A DNA stretch of 64,000 nucleotides. It comes from Rhizomicrobium electricum. Lineage in GTDB: Bacteria > Pseudomonadota > Alphaproteobacteria > Micropepsales > Micropepsaceae. The stretch spans positions 62,001 to 126,000 of the forward strand of contig NZ_JAASQS010000010.1 of assembly GCF_011762045.1 (NCBI RefSeq), given 5' to 3'. Positions 34,397 to 43,382 of the stretch are shown in pieces. Each line of letters opens with the position of its first letter. The first letter of the stretch is position 1. The notes beneath the pieces were generated by a model. It was not told the origin of the DNA, did no database searches, and was given only the letters and a program-made list of their open reading frames with translations. The position numbers and the translations under genes were made by a program.

Positions 34397-34723
34397 TTAC
34401 TTCTTGCAAGGCCAGACTTCGTCGATGCCGGTCCACATCAGGTCGGCGAGCGACTCTTTGACGTACTTCGGGTCCTTGGCGGCCGTGTAGCGCAACCAGT
34501 CGAGCAGCCTGTCGCCGGCGTCGTCGGCCGAGATTTTTTCCGGAATACAGCCGTATTTCGCGTTGCGCGCCGAGTGGATCGCACTCGTCGCCGCCGAATG
34601 ACAGCCCTTGGAGTCCGACGTGCAGCTCGACACGAAGGCGCTGAGCGACGACATGTCGGTCGCCGCGGCCGGCACGGACAACGCTGCCGCCAAAGCCAAT
34701 GCTGCCAGAATGTACTTGGTCAT
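34397..34723 (-). CDS. Secreted Rap1a/Tai-domain protein
   Basis: 108 residues. The signal peptide is at about 1-21 (ILAALALAAALSVPAAA), so it is periplasmic. The C-terminal half, YGCIPEKISADDAGDRLLDW and then ESLADLMWTGIDEVWPC, matches the Rap1a/Tai pattern known from Serratia type VI immunity proteins, including the cysteines that form a disulfide. Most alphaproteobacterial members are not tied to type VI effectors, and none is visible here, so immunity function should not be assumed. It is a single gene on the minus strand between a repeat copy and a 190-bp gap. Confidence 0.72.
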   Translation of the reverse strand: MTKYILAALALAAALSVPAAATDMSSLSAFVSSCTSDSKGCHSAATSAIHSARNAKYGCIPEKISADDAGDRLLDWLRYTAAKDPKYVKESLADLMWTGIDEVWPCKK

Positions 34724-34917
34724 TTTTCCTCCTTCCCGGCCCGTAACGGCCGACGTGGAGGAGGCTCGCGCGAATAGCCGTTCGGGCCGCCGCTTACCGC
34801 CGCAGCGGTCCTGAACGCGAGTTTAAGCCGGAACCGGCCGTAATTCATCGCGACGTGTGGTCATGGCTGCCCCGCACGGAGCGGGACAGCCGGATTTTCC
34901 ACACGTTTTGCCGGGCC

Positions 34918-36093
34918 TCAGACTTTGCCGAGGTCGATCACGAAGCGGTAGCGCACGTCCTTGGCTTTGACCCGCTTATAGGCGGCGTCGAGATTCTTGC
35001 CGTCGATCATCTCGATATCGGCGGTGATGCCGTTGGCGGCGCAGAAATCGACCATCTCCTGCGTTTCCTTGAGGCCTCCGATTACCGAGCCGGCGACGGC
35101 CTTGCGCTGGCCGATCAGCGGCGGCCCCCACACCTGCATCGGCTCGCCGTCGAGCGCCCCCACCAGCACCAGCGTGCCGTCGCGCCGCAAGAGGTTGGTG
35201 TACGGCATCAAGGGATGGTGCTGCGGGATGGTGGAGAGGAGGAAATCGAAGCGGTTGGCATTCGCCTTCATCGCCGCCTCGTCGGTCGAGACGATCGCGT
35301 CCTTGGCGCCGAGCCGCTTGGCATCGGCCGCCTTGCCGGGCGACGTGGTGATGGCCGTGACCTCGGCGCCGAGCGCGGCCGCGATCTTGACCCCGACATG
35401 GCCAAGCCCGCCGATGCCGATGATGCCGACCTTCGAGCCCTTCTTCACCTTCCAGTGGCGCATCGGCGAGAACGTGGTAACGCCGGCGCACAGGAGCGGC
35501 GCGGTGGCGGCCGGATTCATCTTCTCCGGAATCTTCACCACGAAATGCTCGGTGACGGTGATGAGGTTGGAATAGCCGCCGTAGGTGTAGCCGCCGAGGG
35601 TCTTGTCGGCGCTGTCGTAGGTGAGCGTGTACCCGTTTTCGCAGAACTGCTCGAGACCTTCCTCACAGCTCGGGCAATGGCCGCAGGAGTCGACCAGACA
35701 GCCGACGGCGGCGATGTCGCCCTGCTTGAAGCGGGTCACTTCCTTGCCGACCTTGAGCACGCGGCCGAGAACCTCGTGCCCCGGAACGCACGGATAATGT
35801 GTGCCCGGCCATTCGTTCCAGGCGGTGTGGATGTCGGAATGGCAGACGCCGCAATAGAGAACGTCGATCAGCACGTCCTTGGGGCCGACATCGCGGCGCT
35901 TGAAGGCGAACGGCGAGAAGCCGGAATCCTTGGCCTTCACCGCAAAGCCCTTGGCCGGCAACGTCTTCGGGCCGGTGGCCGCCTGAGCATACTCGGCCAA
36001 AGCCGCAGCAACTCCCAGGGCCGCTGTCGAACCCATCACCACGCGGCGGGACGGCTGCCCGCAAGTACAATGCCGGTCGTGATTTTCTGACAT
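34918..36093 (-). CDS. Zinc-dependent NAD(P) alcohol dehydrogenase with a twin-arginine signal
   Basis: 391 residues, MDR family, close to the YahK/cinnamyl-alcohol-dehydrogenase group. The catalytic zinc site is C-G-V-C-H-S-D and GHEVLG, the structural zinc cysteines are in DSCGHCPSCEEGLEQFC, and the Rossmann motif is GIGGLGHVGVK. It reduces aldehydes or oxidises alcohols with NAD(P). The N-terminus has PSRRVVMGSTAALGVAAALA (Arg16-Arg17), a typical Tat signal, so export of the folded enzyme is predicted. The ATG at 36093 has AAGGG upstream. A Tat-exported nicotinamide-dependent MDR is unusual, because the cofactor would have to travel with it. Confidence 0.88.
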   Translation of the reverse strand: MSENHDRHCTCGQPSRRVVMGSTAALGVAAALAEYAQAATGPKTLPAKGFAVKAKDSGFSPFAFKRRDVGPKDVLIDVLYCGVCHSDIHTAWNEWPGTHYPCVPGHEVLGRVLKVGKEVTRFKQGDIAAVGCLVDSCGHCPSCEEGLEQFCENGYTLTYDSADKTLGGYTYGGYSNLITVTEHFVVKIPEKMNPAATAPLLCAGVTTFSPMRHWKVKKGSKVGIIGIGGLGHVGVKIAAALGAEVTAITTSPGKAADAKRLGAKDAIVSTDEAAMKANANRFDFLLSTIPQHHPLMPYTNLLRRDGTLVLVGALDGEPMQVWGPPLIGQRKAVAGSVIGGLKETQEMVDFCAANGITADIEMIDGKNLDAAYKRVKAKDVRYRFVIDLGKV

Positions 36094-36253
36094 ATTACAA
36101 ACCCTTAAGAGTGCTCTACGCCACAGAGCATACATCGTTCCTCGGCGGCAGGAAGGCAGCGCCGGGCCCTCGGGGGATCACATCCGCGCGACTGCGGATC
36201 GGGCCGCTTCGGGGTTGATAAGCTAGGCCGTTGCTGGTCAAACCCCTCCCGCC

Positions 36254-36727
36254 ATGTCTCACACCACCCGCGCCACCCAATTCCTGCAGCAGCAGGGTAT
36301 CGCCTTCCGGCTCGCCGAATACGCCTACGATCCGAACGCCGACCGCATCGGCATGGCGGCGGCCGAAGCGATGGGGGTGGAACCCTCACGGGTCTTGAAA
36401 ACGCTGATGGCGACCGTGGACGGCAAGCCGGTCTGTGCCGTCGTGCCCTCCGATTGCGAGGTCTCGATGAAACGGCTGGCGGCAGCGTTCGGCGGCAAAT
36501 CGGCGGCGATGATGAAGCCGGCCGATGCCGAGCGGCTCACCGGCTATCACGTCGGCGGCATCTCGCCATTCGGCCAGAAGAAGACGGTACCGACCGTGCT
36601 CGAGGAACTCGCGCTGGTGTTCGACGACGTTTACCTCAATGGCGGGCAACGCGGACTGCAGGTCCTGATGGCGCCCGGCGACATTCTCCGTGCACTGAAC
36701 GCCACCGCCGCGGCAATCGTGGCATGA
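36254..36727 (+). CDS. ybaK: YbaK-type Cys-tRNA(Pro)/aminoacyl-tRNA deacylase
   Basis: 157 residues, the usual length for YbaK. It hydrolyses mischarged Cys-tRNA(Pro) (and related species) in trans, protecting translation fidelity. Family features are VEPSRVLKTLMATVDGKPVC, VPSDCEVSMKRLAAAFGGKS with the conserved lysine of the editing pocket, and GYHVGGISPFGQKKTVPTVL. It is cytoplasmic. It is a stand-alone gene 160 bp from the divergent dehydrogenase and converges with the small gene at 36738. The start matches known family N-termini (TRATQFLQQQGIAFRLAEY). Confidence 0.92.
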   Translation: MSHTTRATQFLQQQGIAFRLAEYAYDPNADRIGMAAAEAMGVEPSRVLKTLMATVDGKPVCAVVPSDCEVSMKRLAAAFGGKSAAMMKPADAERLTGYHVGGISPFGQKKTVPTVLEELALVFDDVYLNGGQRGLQVLMAPGDILRALNATAAAIVA

Positions 36728-36737
36728 GACGTTTCGT

Positions 36738-37010
36738 CTAGTGGGGAGATTTGCGGCGCGTTCGTCTTTCCCTTTGTTGGGGTGTGGACTTCGCTGGCTT
36801 GGACGGCTTGTTCTCCCAGAACCCGCGCGCCAGAGCGAAGGATACCAATTCCAGCTCGTTGGTGGCGATGCCATGTGCCCGCATCATCAGATCGAGACGC
36901 GCCATCCGCAATAAAGCTACCGTCTCTTCCAGCTTCGCGGCGCGAGCTGCCGCGATGATGTTGTCCAACTCCACGATGAGCGGCTGTAGCGCGCCCTTTT
37001 TCATTTTCAT
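36738..37010 (-). CDS. Small helical protein of unknown function (90 aa)
   Basis: 90 residues. A predicted helical bundle (ALQPLIVELDNIIAAARAAK, EETVALLRMARLDLMMRAHG) is followed by a basic, Pro/Arg-rich tail (RERRTRRKS) that could bind nucleic acid or acidic partners. AGGG precedes the ATG. It resembles small uncharacterised alphaproteobacterial proteins, but I cannot name a family. It diverges from the XRE regulator at 37109 with less than 100 bp between them, so that regulator may control it. Confidence 0.65.
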   Translation of the reverse strand: MKMKKGALQPLIVELDNIIAAARAAKLEETVALLRMARLDLMMRAHGIATNELELVSFALARGFWENKPSKPAKSTPQQRERRTRRKSPH

Positions 37011-37085
37011 TGTTTACCCTGCGCGACGTTGGGTCTCCTGATAACGCCTATGCGTCTCACACAAATTCGGGAAGACTGCGAAACC

Positions 37086-37112
37086 ATGAATATTCGTGAA
37101 TTCGTCCCATGA
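37086..37112 (+). other. Possible 8-codon leader ORF overlapping the XRE gene start
   Basis: ATG-AAT-ATT-CGT-GAA-TTC-GTC-CCA-TGA encodes MNIREFVP, and its stop overlaps the ATG of the XRE gene (ATGA). Such an arrangement allows translational coupling. There is no direct evidence that it is translated. Confidence 0.3.
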
Positions 37113-37942
37113 GTGTTACCGCGACCGCCATCGGCCGACGCATCCGACGCCTGCGCGAAGCCAAAGGTCTTTCGCGCACCGACCTCGCCCGCAAGATCGA
37201 CGTGGATGTCAGTTCCATCTCGGGATGGGAACGCGGCTTGCGCCTGCCGCGCGACACCTTGCGGCCGTTTCTGGCGCGCGCCCTCGATTGCGAACTCGAG
37301 CAGCTGATGTCGCCGCAGATCGAGGACGATCAACCGAGCGAAGTGACCGTGCTCGACGTGACCAGCGAATTCCCTCCCCTGTTCGCCAATTGCATCCGCA
37401 GGGCGCGCCGGACCATCAAGGCGATGCGCCTGTCGTCGTCCTATTCCACCACGGTAAACGTGCAGACCGAAGCCCGCCGGCTCATCGGCGAACGTATCAT
37501 GGCGGGAGACATCGAGGTCCAGCGGGTCGAGATCTTCTACACGCTGGAGCGCCTGCGCGAGGTGCTGTCGAACATCCTGCGCTATGACGGCAAGCGCTAC
37601 TACGTGAAAGCCTATTGCGTCGGTCTCAAGGAGATAGCCCCCTTTCTCAGCGGTTACGCCTTCGACGACAACGACGTCGTTCTCGGCGGCTATTGGACCG
37701 GCTATCCGCCCCAGCACGATCCGGTGCTGCGCATCCGGGGCCCCGCCATCCGCACCTTCTTCGCCAGCTATTGGCGGGAGACCTGGGGACGCGGAACGCT
37801 CCTCAACAGTCACGGCGGACGCGATCTCTCGGCGGTGCGCGAGGTGGCATTGGCGATGGGGCTGAAACCGCGGCACTGGCGGCGTTTTGTCGATGACGCC
37901 ATCGGCCTCGAAACCGGCGACGACGCACCGCCGCTGATATGA
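37109..37942 (+). CDS. XRE-family regulator with a C-terminal sensor-like domain
   Basis: 277 residues. The XRE/Cro helix-turn-helix is at about 7-62 (IRRLREAKGLSRTDLARKID, VSSISGWERGLRLP). The remaining 200 residues form an alpha/beta domain (RRTIKAMRLSSSY, ILRYDGKRYYVKAYCVGL, GPAIRTFFASYWRETW) that resembles phospholipase-D-like sensor domains of other regulators but has no HKD catalytic motif. It probably binds DNA as a dimer and senses an unknown signal. It diverges from the 90-aa gene. The ATG overlaps the stop of a possible 8-codon leader. Confidence 0.8.
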   Translation: MSVTATAIGRRIRRLREAKGLSRTDLARKIDVDVSSISGWERGLRLPRDTLRPFLARALDCELEQLMSPQIEDDQPSEVTVLDVTSEFPPLFANCIRRARRTIKAMRLSSSYSTTVNVQTEARRLIGERIMAGDIEVQRVEIFYTLERLREVLSNILRYDGKRYYVKAYCVGLKEIAPFLSGYAFDDNDVVLGGYWTGYPPQHDPVLRIRGPAIRTFFASYWRETWGRGTLLNSHGGRDLSAVREVALAMGLKPRHWRRFVDDAIGLETGDDAPPLI

Positions 37943-37999
37943 GAGGGAACGCAGCGCCCCCTTCGCGCATTGTTGCCGGCAGTAAGCGGGAAAAGCGCA

Positions 38000-38197
38000 A
38001 TGTCCCTGGTCAGCCTGATCCTGATCCTCATCGTCGTCGGCGTGGTCTTGTGGCTGATCAACACCTACGTGCCGATGGACCCCAAGATCAAATCCATCCT
38101 CAACGCAGTGGTGGTGATCGCGGTCGTCCTCTGGCTGCTGCAGGTGTTCGGCCTGATGGAAACGCTGTGGAACATCCGGATCGGCAAGACCTCGTGA
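38000..38197 (+). CDS. Thivi_2564-family small membrane protein
   Basis: 65 residues with two membrane helices ([20 protein letters not shown] and [20 protein letters not shown]) separated by the conserved polar hairpin [10 protein letters not shown]. This matches the Thivi_2564 family of small inner-membrane proteins, whose function is unknown. The ATG at 38000 begins the conserved block; the ten in-frame codons upstream are not family-like. It is encoded 57 bp after the XRE gene on the same strand and could be co-transcribed. Confidence 0.75.
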   Translation: MSLVSLILILIVVGVVLWLINTYVPMDPKIKSILNAVVVIAVVLWLLQVFGLMETLWNIRIGKTS

Positions 38198-38360
38198 GGT
38201 AATCGCGCGGCGGCGATCCCGCCTCTTGCACCAGCCCGGCAGCGGAAGACCGCGGCCGAAAAGTATCGCAGCGAAACCGAACCGGGCACGGCCAACAAAG
38301 CGGTCCAGGAACGCGCGCGCATCCGCCGAGTTATCAGACGCGATCCAGAAGGAGTTTCTC

Positions 38361-39536
38361 ATGCGCGCCTTGGTGTGGCACGGCCGGACCGATGTCCGTT
38401 GCGACACGGTTCCCGATCCGGTCATCGAGGAACCCCGCGATGCGATCGTCAAAGTCACCGCGACGGCGATCTGCGGCTCGGATCTGCATCTCTACGACGG
38501 CTACATTCCGGGGATGATGAACGGCGACATTCTCGGCCACGAATTCATGGGCGAAGTGGTGGACGTCGGTCCGGGCAATACCAAACTCAAGGTCGGCGAT
38601 CGCGTGGTGGTGCCGTTCACCATCTGCTGCGGCGAGTGTTTCTTTTGCCTGAAGGGCCTGTGGTCGTGCTGCGAACGCACCAATCGCGATGCCGACAAGG
38701 CGCGCGAAATGTTCGGCCATCCCTGTGGCGGACTGTTCGGCTATTCGCACCTGACCGGACACTATCCGGGCGGACAGGCGGAATATGTGCGCGTGCCGTT
38801 CGCCGATGTGGCGCCGACCAAAGTACCCGACGGTTTCAGCGACGAACAAATGCTGTTCCTCACCGACATCCTGCCGACCGGCTACCAGGGCGCGGTGTAT
38901 GCCGAGATCGAAGACGGCGATACGGTGGCGATCTGGGGTGCAGGCCCTGTCGGACAGATGGCACTGCGCTGCGCCAAGATGCTGGGCGCGGGGCATGTGG
39001 TGGTGATCGATCGCGTTCCCGAGCGCCTCGCCATGGCGGCGGAAGCAGGTGCGGAGACCATCGACTTCGAACAGGAAGACACTTACGACCGGCTCAACAA
39101 GATCACCAACGGGCGCGGCCCCGATCGCGTCATCGAAGCGGTCGGCATGGAAGCGCACGGAGCGGGAAGCTGGGATGCCTGGGGCGATCGCGCCCTTGCT
39201 GCCACCGGCCTCGGCACCGACCGGATCCATGCCCTGCGCGAATGCATCCGCAACGTACGTGCCGGTGGAACGGTATCGGTTTCAGGCGTGTTCGGCGGCT
39301 ATCTCAACGGCTTTCCGTTCGGCGCCGCGGTGCAGAAGGGTCTGACCATCCGCACCGGCCAGTGCAACGTGCTGAACTACATGCAGACGCTGATCCGCGC
39401 CATCGAGGAGGGCAAGATCGACCCCTCTTTCGTCATCACCCATCGCTGCGGCCTGGAAGACGGACCCAAGATGTACGAGACCTTCCGCGACAAGAAGGAC
39501 GGCTGCATCAAAGTGGTGATGCGCCCGCACGGATGA
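38361..39536 (+). CDS. Zinc-dependent alcohol/formaldehyde-type dehydrogenase
   Basis: 391 residues, MDR family, like the glutathione-independent formaldehyde dehydrogenase and threonine-dehydrogenase-like group. The catalytic zinc ligands are in [12 protein letters not shown] and GHEFMGEV, the structural cysteines in [16 protein letters not shown], and the NAD-binding motif is [16 protein letters not shown] lies 6 nt before the ATG at 38361. It is cytoplasmic, with no signal sequence. It probably oxidises or dismutates short aldehydes or alcohols with NAD. It stands alone and ends 3 bp before the converging lipoprotein gene. Confidence 0.88.
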   Translation: MRALVWHGRTDVRCDTVPDPVIEEPRDAIVKVTATAICGSDLHLYDGYIPGMMNGDILGHEFMGEVVDVGPGNTKLKVGDRVVVPFTICCGECFFCLKGLWSCCERTNRDADKAREMFGHPCGGLFGYSHLTGHYPGGQAEYVRVPFADVAPTKVPDGFSDEQMLFLTDILPTGYQGAVYAEIEDGDTVAIWGAGPVGQMALRCAKMLGAGHVVVIDRVPERLAMAAEAGAETIDFEQEDTYDRLNKITNGRGPDRVIEAVGMEAHGAGSWDAWGDRALAATGLGTDRIHALRECIRNVRAGGTVSVSGVFGGYLNGFPFGAAVQKGLTIRTGQCNVLNYMQTLIRAIEEGKIDPSFVITHRCGLEDGPKMYETFRDKKDGCIKVVMRPHG

Positions 39537-39539
39537 GCG

Positions 39540-40502
39540 CTATTTCCGTTGCTTCGCCGTCCGGCGCAGCTCCTTTTGCGCGGCGATCAGGCGGCGAACG
39601 CGGTCGATGGATTCGGCCACATCGTTGTCGGGCTTGAGGGCAAGCGAGCGGGCCTTTTCGTAGTGTGTCAGAGCACCGGCGAAGTCGCCATTGGCTTCGG
39701 CACAGACGCCGATGTTGTAGATCGTCCAGGGATGAGACGGATTGGTCGTCAGCAGTCCATCCCAGGTATGGCAGGCGGTCGACAGATCGCCTTTGCCTGC
39801 CGCCTTGACCGCGGCATCGAATAGTTGGCCGTCCGCTTCCGACAGTCCGTCCTTCTTCTCGATCACCGTCGCTTTCAGAACGGTGTTGTAGGGCGCGATA
39901 TCGGGACGGATCTGTCCCAGGATGTTGGCGATCGCGCCGTCGATCATCTGATCGTCGCTGATCGGCTGTATATCGCCCCGGCACCAACTGGTTTCGGCAT
40001 TGGCCGTTTTGCGCGCGGAGTACACCACCTGTCCCGATCGGACGTTGGTCACCGAGGGAAACACTTCCATATGGAAGGTGCGGCGCAGACACGGCCGAAC
40101 GAACATCTCCTTGCGCACGCACTTGCCGTCTTTGTCCTTCTCGACGCAACGCTTCTCGCGCTCTTCCCAGGGGTAGTTGTCGAAATTTACCGCCTGCATC
40201 AAACCGGAATAAACGCCATCGGCTCCGACGGCGCGGCCGAAGGACAGCGTCTGATCGGGACGCACGTCGCGCGCCCCCGATCCGACCAAAGTGAAATAAG
40301 CACGGCCATCGAAATCGGCGTTGGCCAGCATGTCTTCGAGGGCATAGGCGAAGTGGTCGCCTTCGGGGCCATCGAACGCCGCCACCGCAACACGGCGCAA
40401 GGCCGCCGCGTCGGGATCGTTAGCCGGAAATCGAGCCGGAACCTGAACAGTCGTCGCGCAGCCGCAAAGACCGAGTACCAAAACCGCTGCCCACACCCGC
40501 AT
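39540..40502 (-). CDS. Lipoprotein with TPR-like C-terminus
   Basis: 320 residues. The signal peptide carries a lipobox (LVLGLCGC) with Cys15 as the lipidation site, so it is membrane-anchored in the periplasm. The central region (DMLANADFDGRAYFTLVGSG, YSGLMQAVNFDNYPW) resembles lipoproteins of the CsgG/GNA1162-like assembly type, but this is weak. The C-terminal 90 residues contain tetratricopeptide-like helices (TIYNIGVCAEANGDFAGALT, HYEKARSLALKP). Six or more cysteines may form disulfides. The ATG at 40502 begins the signal peptide. Function is unknown, perhaps envelope assembly. It converges with the dehydrogenase at 38361. Confidence 0.75.
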   Translation of the reverse strand: MRVWAAVLVLGLCGCATTVQVPARFPANDPDAAALRRVAVAAFDGPEGDHFAYALEDMLANADFDGRAYFTLVGSGARDVRPDQTLSFGRAVGADGVYSGLMQAVNFDNYPWEEREKRCVEKDKDGKCVRKEMFVRPCLRRTFHMEVFPSVTNVRSGQVVYSARKTANAETSWCRGDIQPISDDQMIDGAIANILGQIRPDIAPYNTVLKATVIEKKDGLSEADGQLFDAAVKAAGKGDLSTACHTWDGLLTTNPSHPWTIYNIGVCAEANGDFAGALTHYEKARSLALKPDNDVAESIDRVRRLIAAQKELRRTAKQRK

Positions 40503-40700
40503 GGCAATGCCCCTTTGTTTCCCTGGCGCAAGCATGGTTGTACGGCGATGAACCGAAGCTGAACAGCGGCCTCGGGAAACTCACGAAACCTTGATTTGGC
40601 GGCCCCTCGCTCCCGTCGCTGCGGGAAGCGGAACAGCCGCACCGGCGCGTGCGTTCTCGACGGACACAGCTCGCACGCCGGGCGACGGAAGGAGACACTC

Positions 40701-41342
40701 ATGACGCTTCGCAAAAGCCTGCTTATCGGAATTACCGGGCTCGCCATCGGCATGCTGACGCCGGCGGCAACCGCCCAAACAACCAGCCCTGGCACCCCAG
40801 GGTCCAGCGATTCGACCTCCAGCGCCACGCCGGGTTCGGGCGCATCGAGCGACCAGAGCGTCAGCCATCCCAAGAAGCACAAGCGCCATCACACCAAGAA
40901 ATCGCATTCGATGCACAGTTCTTCGTCGGGATCGGAGCAAAACCAGACCGAACGCCTGAACCAGCAGCAGCTCGGCGCCGGTTCGTCGACCGGCGGCATG
41001 GGCGCGGGCAGCAACAGCAACAATGCCGCCACCTACCAGAACGGCACCAATCCGGGCGGCGACAGCGGCGCGACGACCAGTTCGGGCACGTCGGGCTCGA
41101 CGACGGGCGGCTCGACCAGCGGCATGTCGGGCAGCACCACCGGCTCCCAGGGCGGCAGCCAGAACGAGAACAATTCCGGTTATTCGACACCGCCGACCGT
41201 GCAGCCGCAACCGGGCACCGAAAACGGCCCGCGTTCGCCGAACGATCCGACCATGAGCCCATCGAGCGGCCAATCGACCCCCGGCAGTTCGACGGGAACA
41301 AGTTCGCCGAGCGGAACCAGCACCACACCGCCGCAGCAGTAA
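40701..41342 (+). CDS. Secreted low-complexity Ser/Gly/Thr-rich protein
   Basis: 213 residues. The signal peptide is at about 1-25 (SLLIGITGLAIGMLTPAATA), followed by a disordered chain of Ser, Gly, Thr, Pro and Asn with a basic cluster near the front (HPKKHKRHHTKKSH). No domain is recognisable. GGAAGGAG precedes the ATG, and a strong terminator follows the stop. It is probably an exported, unstructured envelope or surface protein. The His/Lys cluster could bind metal or polyanions. Similarity searches on such sequence are unreliable. Confidence 0.72.
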   Translation: MTLRKSLLIGITGLAIGMLTPAATAQTTSPGTPGSSDSTSSATPGSGASSDQSVSHPKKHKRHHTKKSHSMHSSSSGSEQNQTERLNQQQLGAGSSTGGMGAGSNSNNAATYQNGTNPGGDSGATTSSGTSGSTTGGSTSGMSGSTTGSQGGSQNENNSGYSTPPTVQPQPGTENGPRSPNDPTMSPSSGQSTPGSSTGTSSPSGTSTTPPQQ

Positions 41343-41350
41343 GTCATGCG

Positions 41351-41375
41351 GGGCCGGGCGACCGGCCCCTTTTCT
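41351..41375 (+). terminator. Rho-independent terminator
   Basis: GGGCCGG-gcga-CCGGCCC (41351-41368) is a perfect 7-bp GC stem with a tetraloop, followed by CTTTTCTTTT. It ends the transcript of the low-complexity secreted protein. Confidence 0.75.
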
Positions 41376-41388
41376 TTTCGGGCCTCTC

Positions 41389-41544
41389 ATGTCGCAACAG
41401 CCGAACGAAGATAACGAGCAGCACGAGCTCAATACGTATCAGGCACGCCAAGCGGTTACGCTCGGCCGCATGCGCTACGTGCTGGCGATCGGCCTCATTC
41501 TGGTAGTGGTGCTGTTTGCGGTGATCTATTTCGCCGGACCGTAA
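41389..41544 (+). CDS. Small single-pass membrane protein (51 aa)
   Basis: 51 residues. A polar, acidic N-terminus (MSQQPNEDNEQHELNTYQAR) precedes one C-terminal membrane helix (YVLAIGLILVVVLFAVIYFA). It resembles the many tail-anchored micro-proteins of alphaproteobacteria, but I cannot assign a family. It follows the terminator of the preceding gene and ends directly against the stop of the converging DUF885 gene. The ribosome-binding site is poor (CGGGCCTCTC), so expression is uncertain. Confidence 0.55.
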   Translation: MSQQPNEDNEQHELNTYQARQAVTLGRMRYVLAIGLILVVVLFAVIYFAGP

Positions 41545-43284
41545 CTACTCCATCTCCGGATACGGACCTTTGCCGCCGTTGGCGATAAAAGCGTCGACTT
41601 CGCGATCGAGCACAGGCAGCGGCACCGAGCCGGTCGCCAGTACCGCATCGTGGAAGGCGCGGATGTTGAATTTCGGTCCTAGCGCCTTTTCGGCACGCGC
41701 GCGGGCGGCACGGATCGCCATTTCGCCGAGATAATAGGACGTCGCCTGTCCCGGCCACGCGATGTAACGATCGACTTCGGTTTCGATCTCGTGCTCGGGC
41801 AGCGCCGTGTTGTCGTGGAAATACGCGATGGCTTTGTCGCGGCTCCAACCCTTGGCGTGCAGACCGGTATCGACCACCAGACGCGCCGCACGCCAGACCT
41901 GATACGACAGCATGCCGAAACGCTCATAAGGCGTGTGATAGATGCCCATCTCCTGGCCCAGCCACTCGCTATAGAGCGCCCAGCCTTCGCCATAGGCCGA
42001 AATGTAGGACTGGCGGCGGAAGTCGGGCAGCGAGGTGTCTTCCATCGCCAGCGGCATCTGGAAGGCGTGGCCCGGCGCACTTTCGTGCAAGGTCAGCGCC
42101 GGCAGGCTGTAAAGCGGGCGCGCTTTCAGATTGTAGGTATTGACGAGATAAAGGCCGGGACCGCCGCGGCCCGAGGTGTAGAACGGCGCCACGTCATCGG
42201 GCACCGGGCGGATCGCAAACCGCGCCCGCGGCAAACGGCCGAAAAAGAGCGACGCCTTGCCATCGAATTCCTTGGCGACCCAGGCGGCGCGATCGAGCAG
42301 GTCCTGGGGCTTGGTCACATAGAATTGCGGATCGGTGCGCAGGAATTTCAAGAAGGCGGCAAAATCGCCTTTGAAACCGGTCTCACGCATCACCGTTTCC
42401 ATCTCGCTACGCAGCTTGGCGACTTCGGCGAGGCCGATGCGATGGATCTCGTCGGGCGAAGTCTCCACCGTCGCGTATTCGAGGATCTGCTGGCGGTAAT
42501 AGGCCTTGCCGTCGGGCAATGCATAGGCGGCGAGCGTTGTGCGGGTGTGCGGGACATACTCGTTGTCCCAGAACCTGGCGAGATCGACGAACGCGGGCTG
42601 CACCTTTTCGGCAATGACCTTGAGCGCTTCGGCCTTGAGGCGGGCCTGTTCGGCGGCGGGAATGGCCGACGGCATCTGCTTGAAAGGCTCGAAGAACACC
42701 GTCGCGTCGGGCTTGGCATCGGCAACCGCATGGATGGCTTTGCCGCGGCCCTGCAGTGTCACCTGCGGCGGCGTGAAACCGCGCTTCAGACCGGCCCGCA
42801 TGTTCGCGATGTTCTCGGCGAAATAGCGCGGCAGTTCGCCGATCTGGGCGATCCAGTTCCTATAGTCTTGTTCGGTGCGGAAGGCGCGGCGGGCGCGATA
42901 ATCGAACTCGCCCCAGAAACTCGAATCCGAGTTGGCCGGCATTTCGTAGCCGCGGAACGTCTGTTCGGCAATCAGATTGCGAAGCTGGAAGCGATAGACT
43001 TCGGCGTTGACCCGCTCCTTCTCGGAGAGTTCGGCAACGGGAATCTTGTCGAGCTTGGCGAGCACGTCCTGCCAATGCGCGAGACGGGCGTCCTGGGCTT
43101 TGGGATCGACATGCGGCAGACGTGCGGGGACCGGACGGGTTTCGTTTTCGTCGTCGGCGAATTCAGCGATCCGCCACGACCACTCATTGGTATAGAGCGC
43201 CCGAAGATCGGCATCGGCCGAGCCTGCGTGCGCACCTGCCACCGCCAGCACGGCCACCATTGTCGCAAAGATTCCGGCGCGCAT
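41545..43284 (-). CDS. Secreted DUF885-family metallopeptidase-like protein
   Basis: 579 residues, normal for DUF885. The signal peptide is at about 1-20 (FATMVAVLAVAGAHA). The family's metal-site motif HESAPGH lies in TLHESAPGHAFQMPLAM, with a second conserved block GEGWALYSEWLG and a third, ALPEHEIETEVDRYIAWPGQ. DUF885 proteins resemble M32/M3-like gluzincins in fold and are thought to be peptidases, though few have been tested. It is predicted periplasmic. It is a single gene, its stop touching that of the small membrane protein. Confidence 0.88.
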   Translation of the reverse strand: MRAGIFATMVAVLAVAGAHAGSADADLRALYTNEWSWRIAEFADDENETRPVPARLPHVDPKAQDARLAHWQDVLAKLDKIPVAELSEKERVNAEVYRFQLRNLIAEQTFRGYEMPANSDSSFWGEFDYRARRAFRTEQDYRNWIAQIGELPRYFAENIANMRAGLKRGFTPPQVTLQGRGKAIHAVADAKPDATVFFEPFKQMPSAIPAAEQARLKAEALKVIAEKVQPAFVDLARFWDNEYVPHTRTTLAAYALPDGKAYYRQQILEYATVETSPDEIHRIGLAEVAKLRSEMETVMRETGFKGDFAAFLKFLRTDPQFYVTKPQDLLDRAAWVAKEFDGKASLFFGRLPRARFAIRPVPDDVAPFYTSGRGGPGLYLVNTYNLKARPLYSLPALTLHESAPGHAFQMPLAMEDTSLPDFRRQSYISAYGEGWALYSEWLGQEMGIYHTPYERFGMLSYQVWRAARLVVDTGLHAKGWSRDKAIAYFHDNTALPEHEIETEVDRYIAWPGQATSYYLGEMAIRAARARAEKALGPKFNIRAFHDAVLATGSVPLPVLDREVDAFIANGGKGPYPEME

Positions 43285-43382
43285 CGCATCCTCCCAGCCG
43301 CTCCCGGTCGAGCGTACCGGGAGAACAGGAGCAGCTGGTAGTCAAACCTTGTTGAAGACGCAGATTTGTCGCGCTTGGAGGC

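Noticed and set aside
34397-34723. Type VI secretion immunity protein
   Set aside because: The Rap1a/Tai domain fits, but no effector or type VI gene is present and the domain is widespread without such linkage.
41791-43341. 516-codon plus-strand ORF over the DUF885 gene
   Set aside because: Antisense shadow of a recognisable metallopeptidase-like gene, with no start signals.
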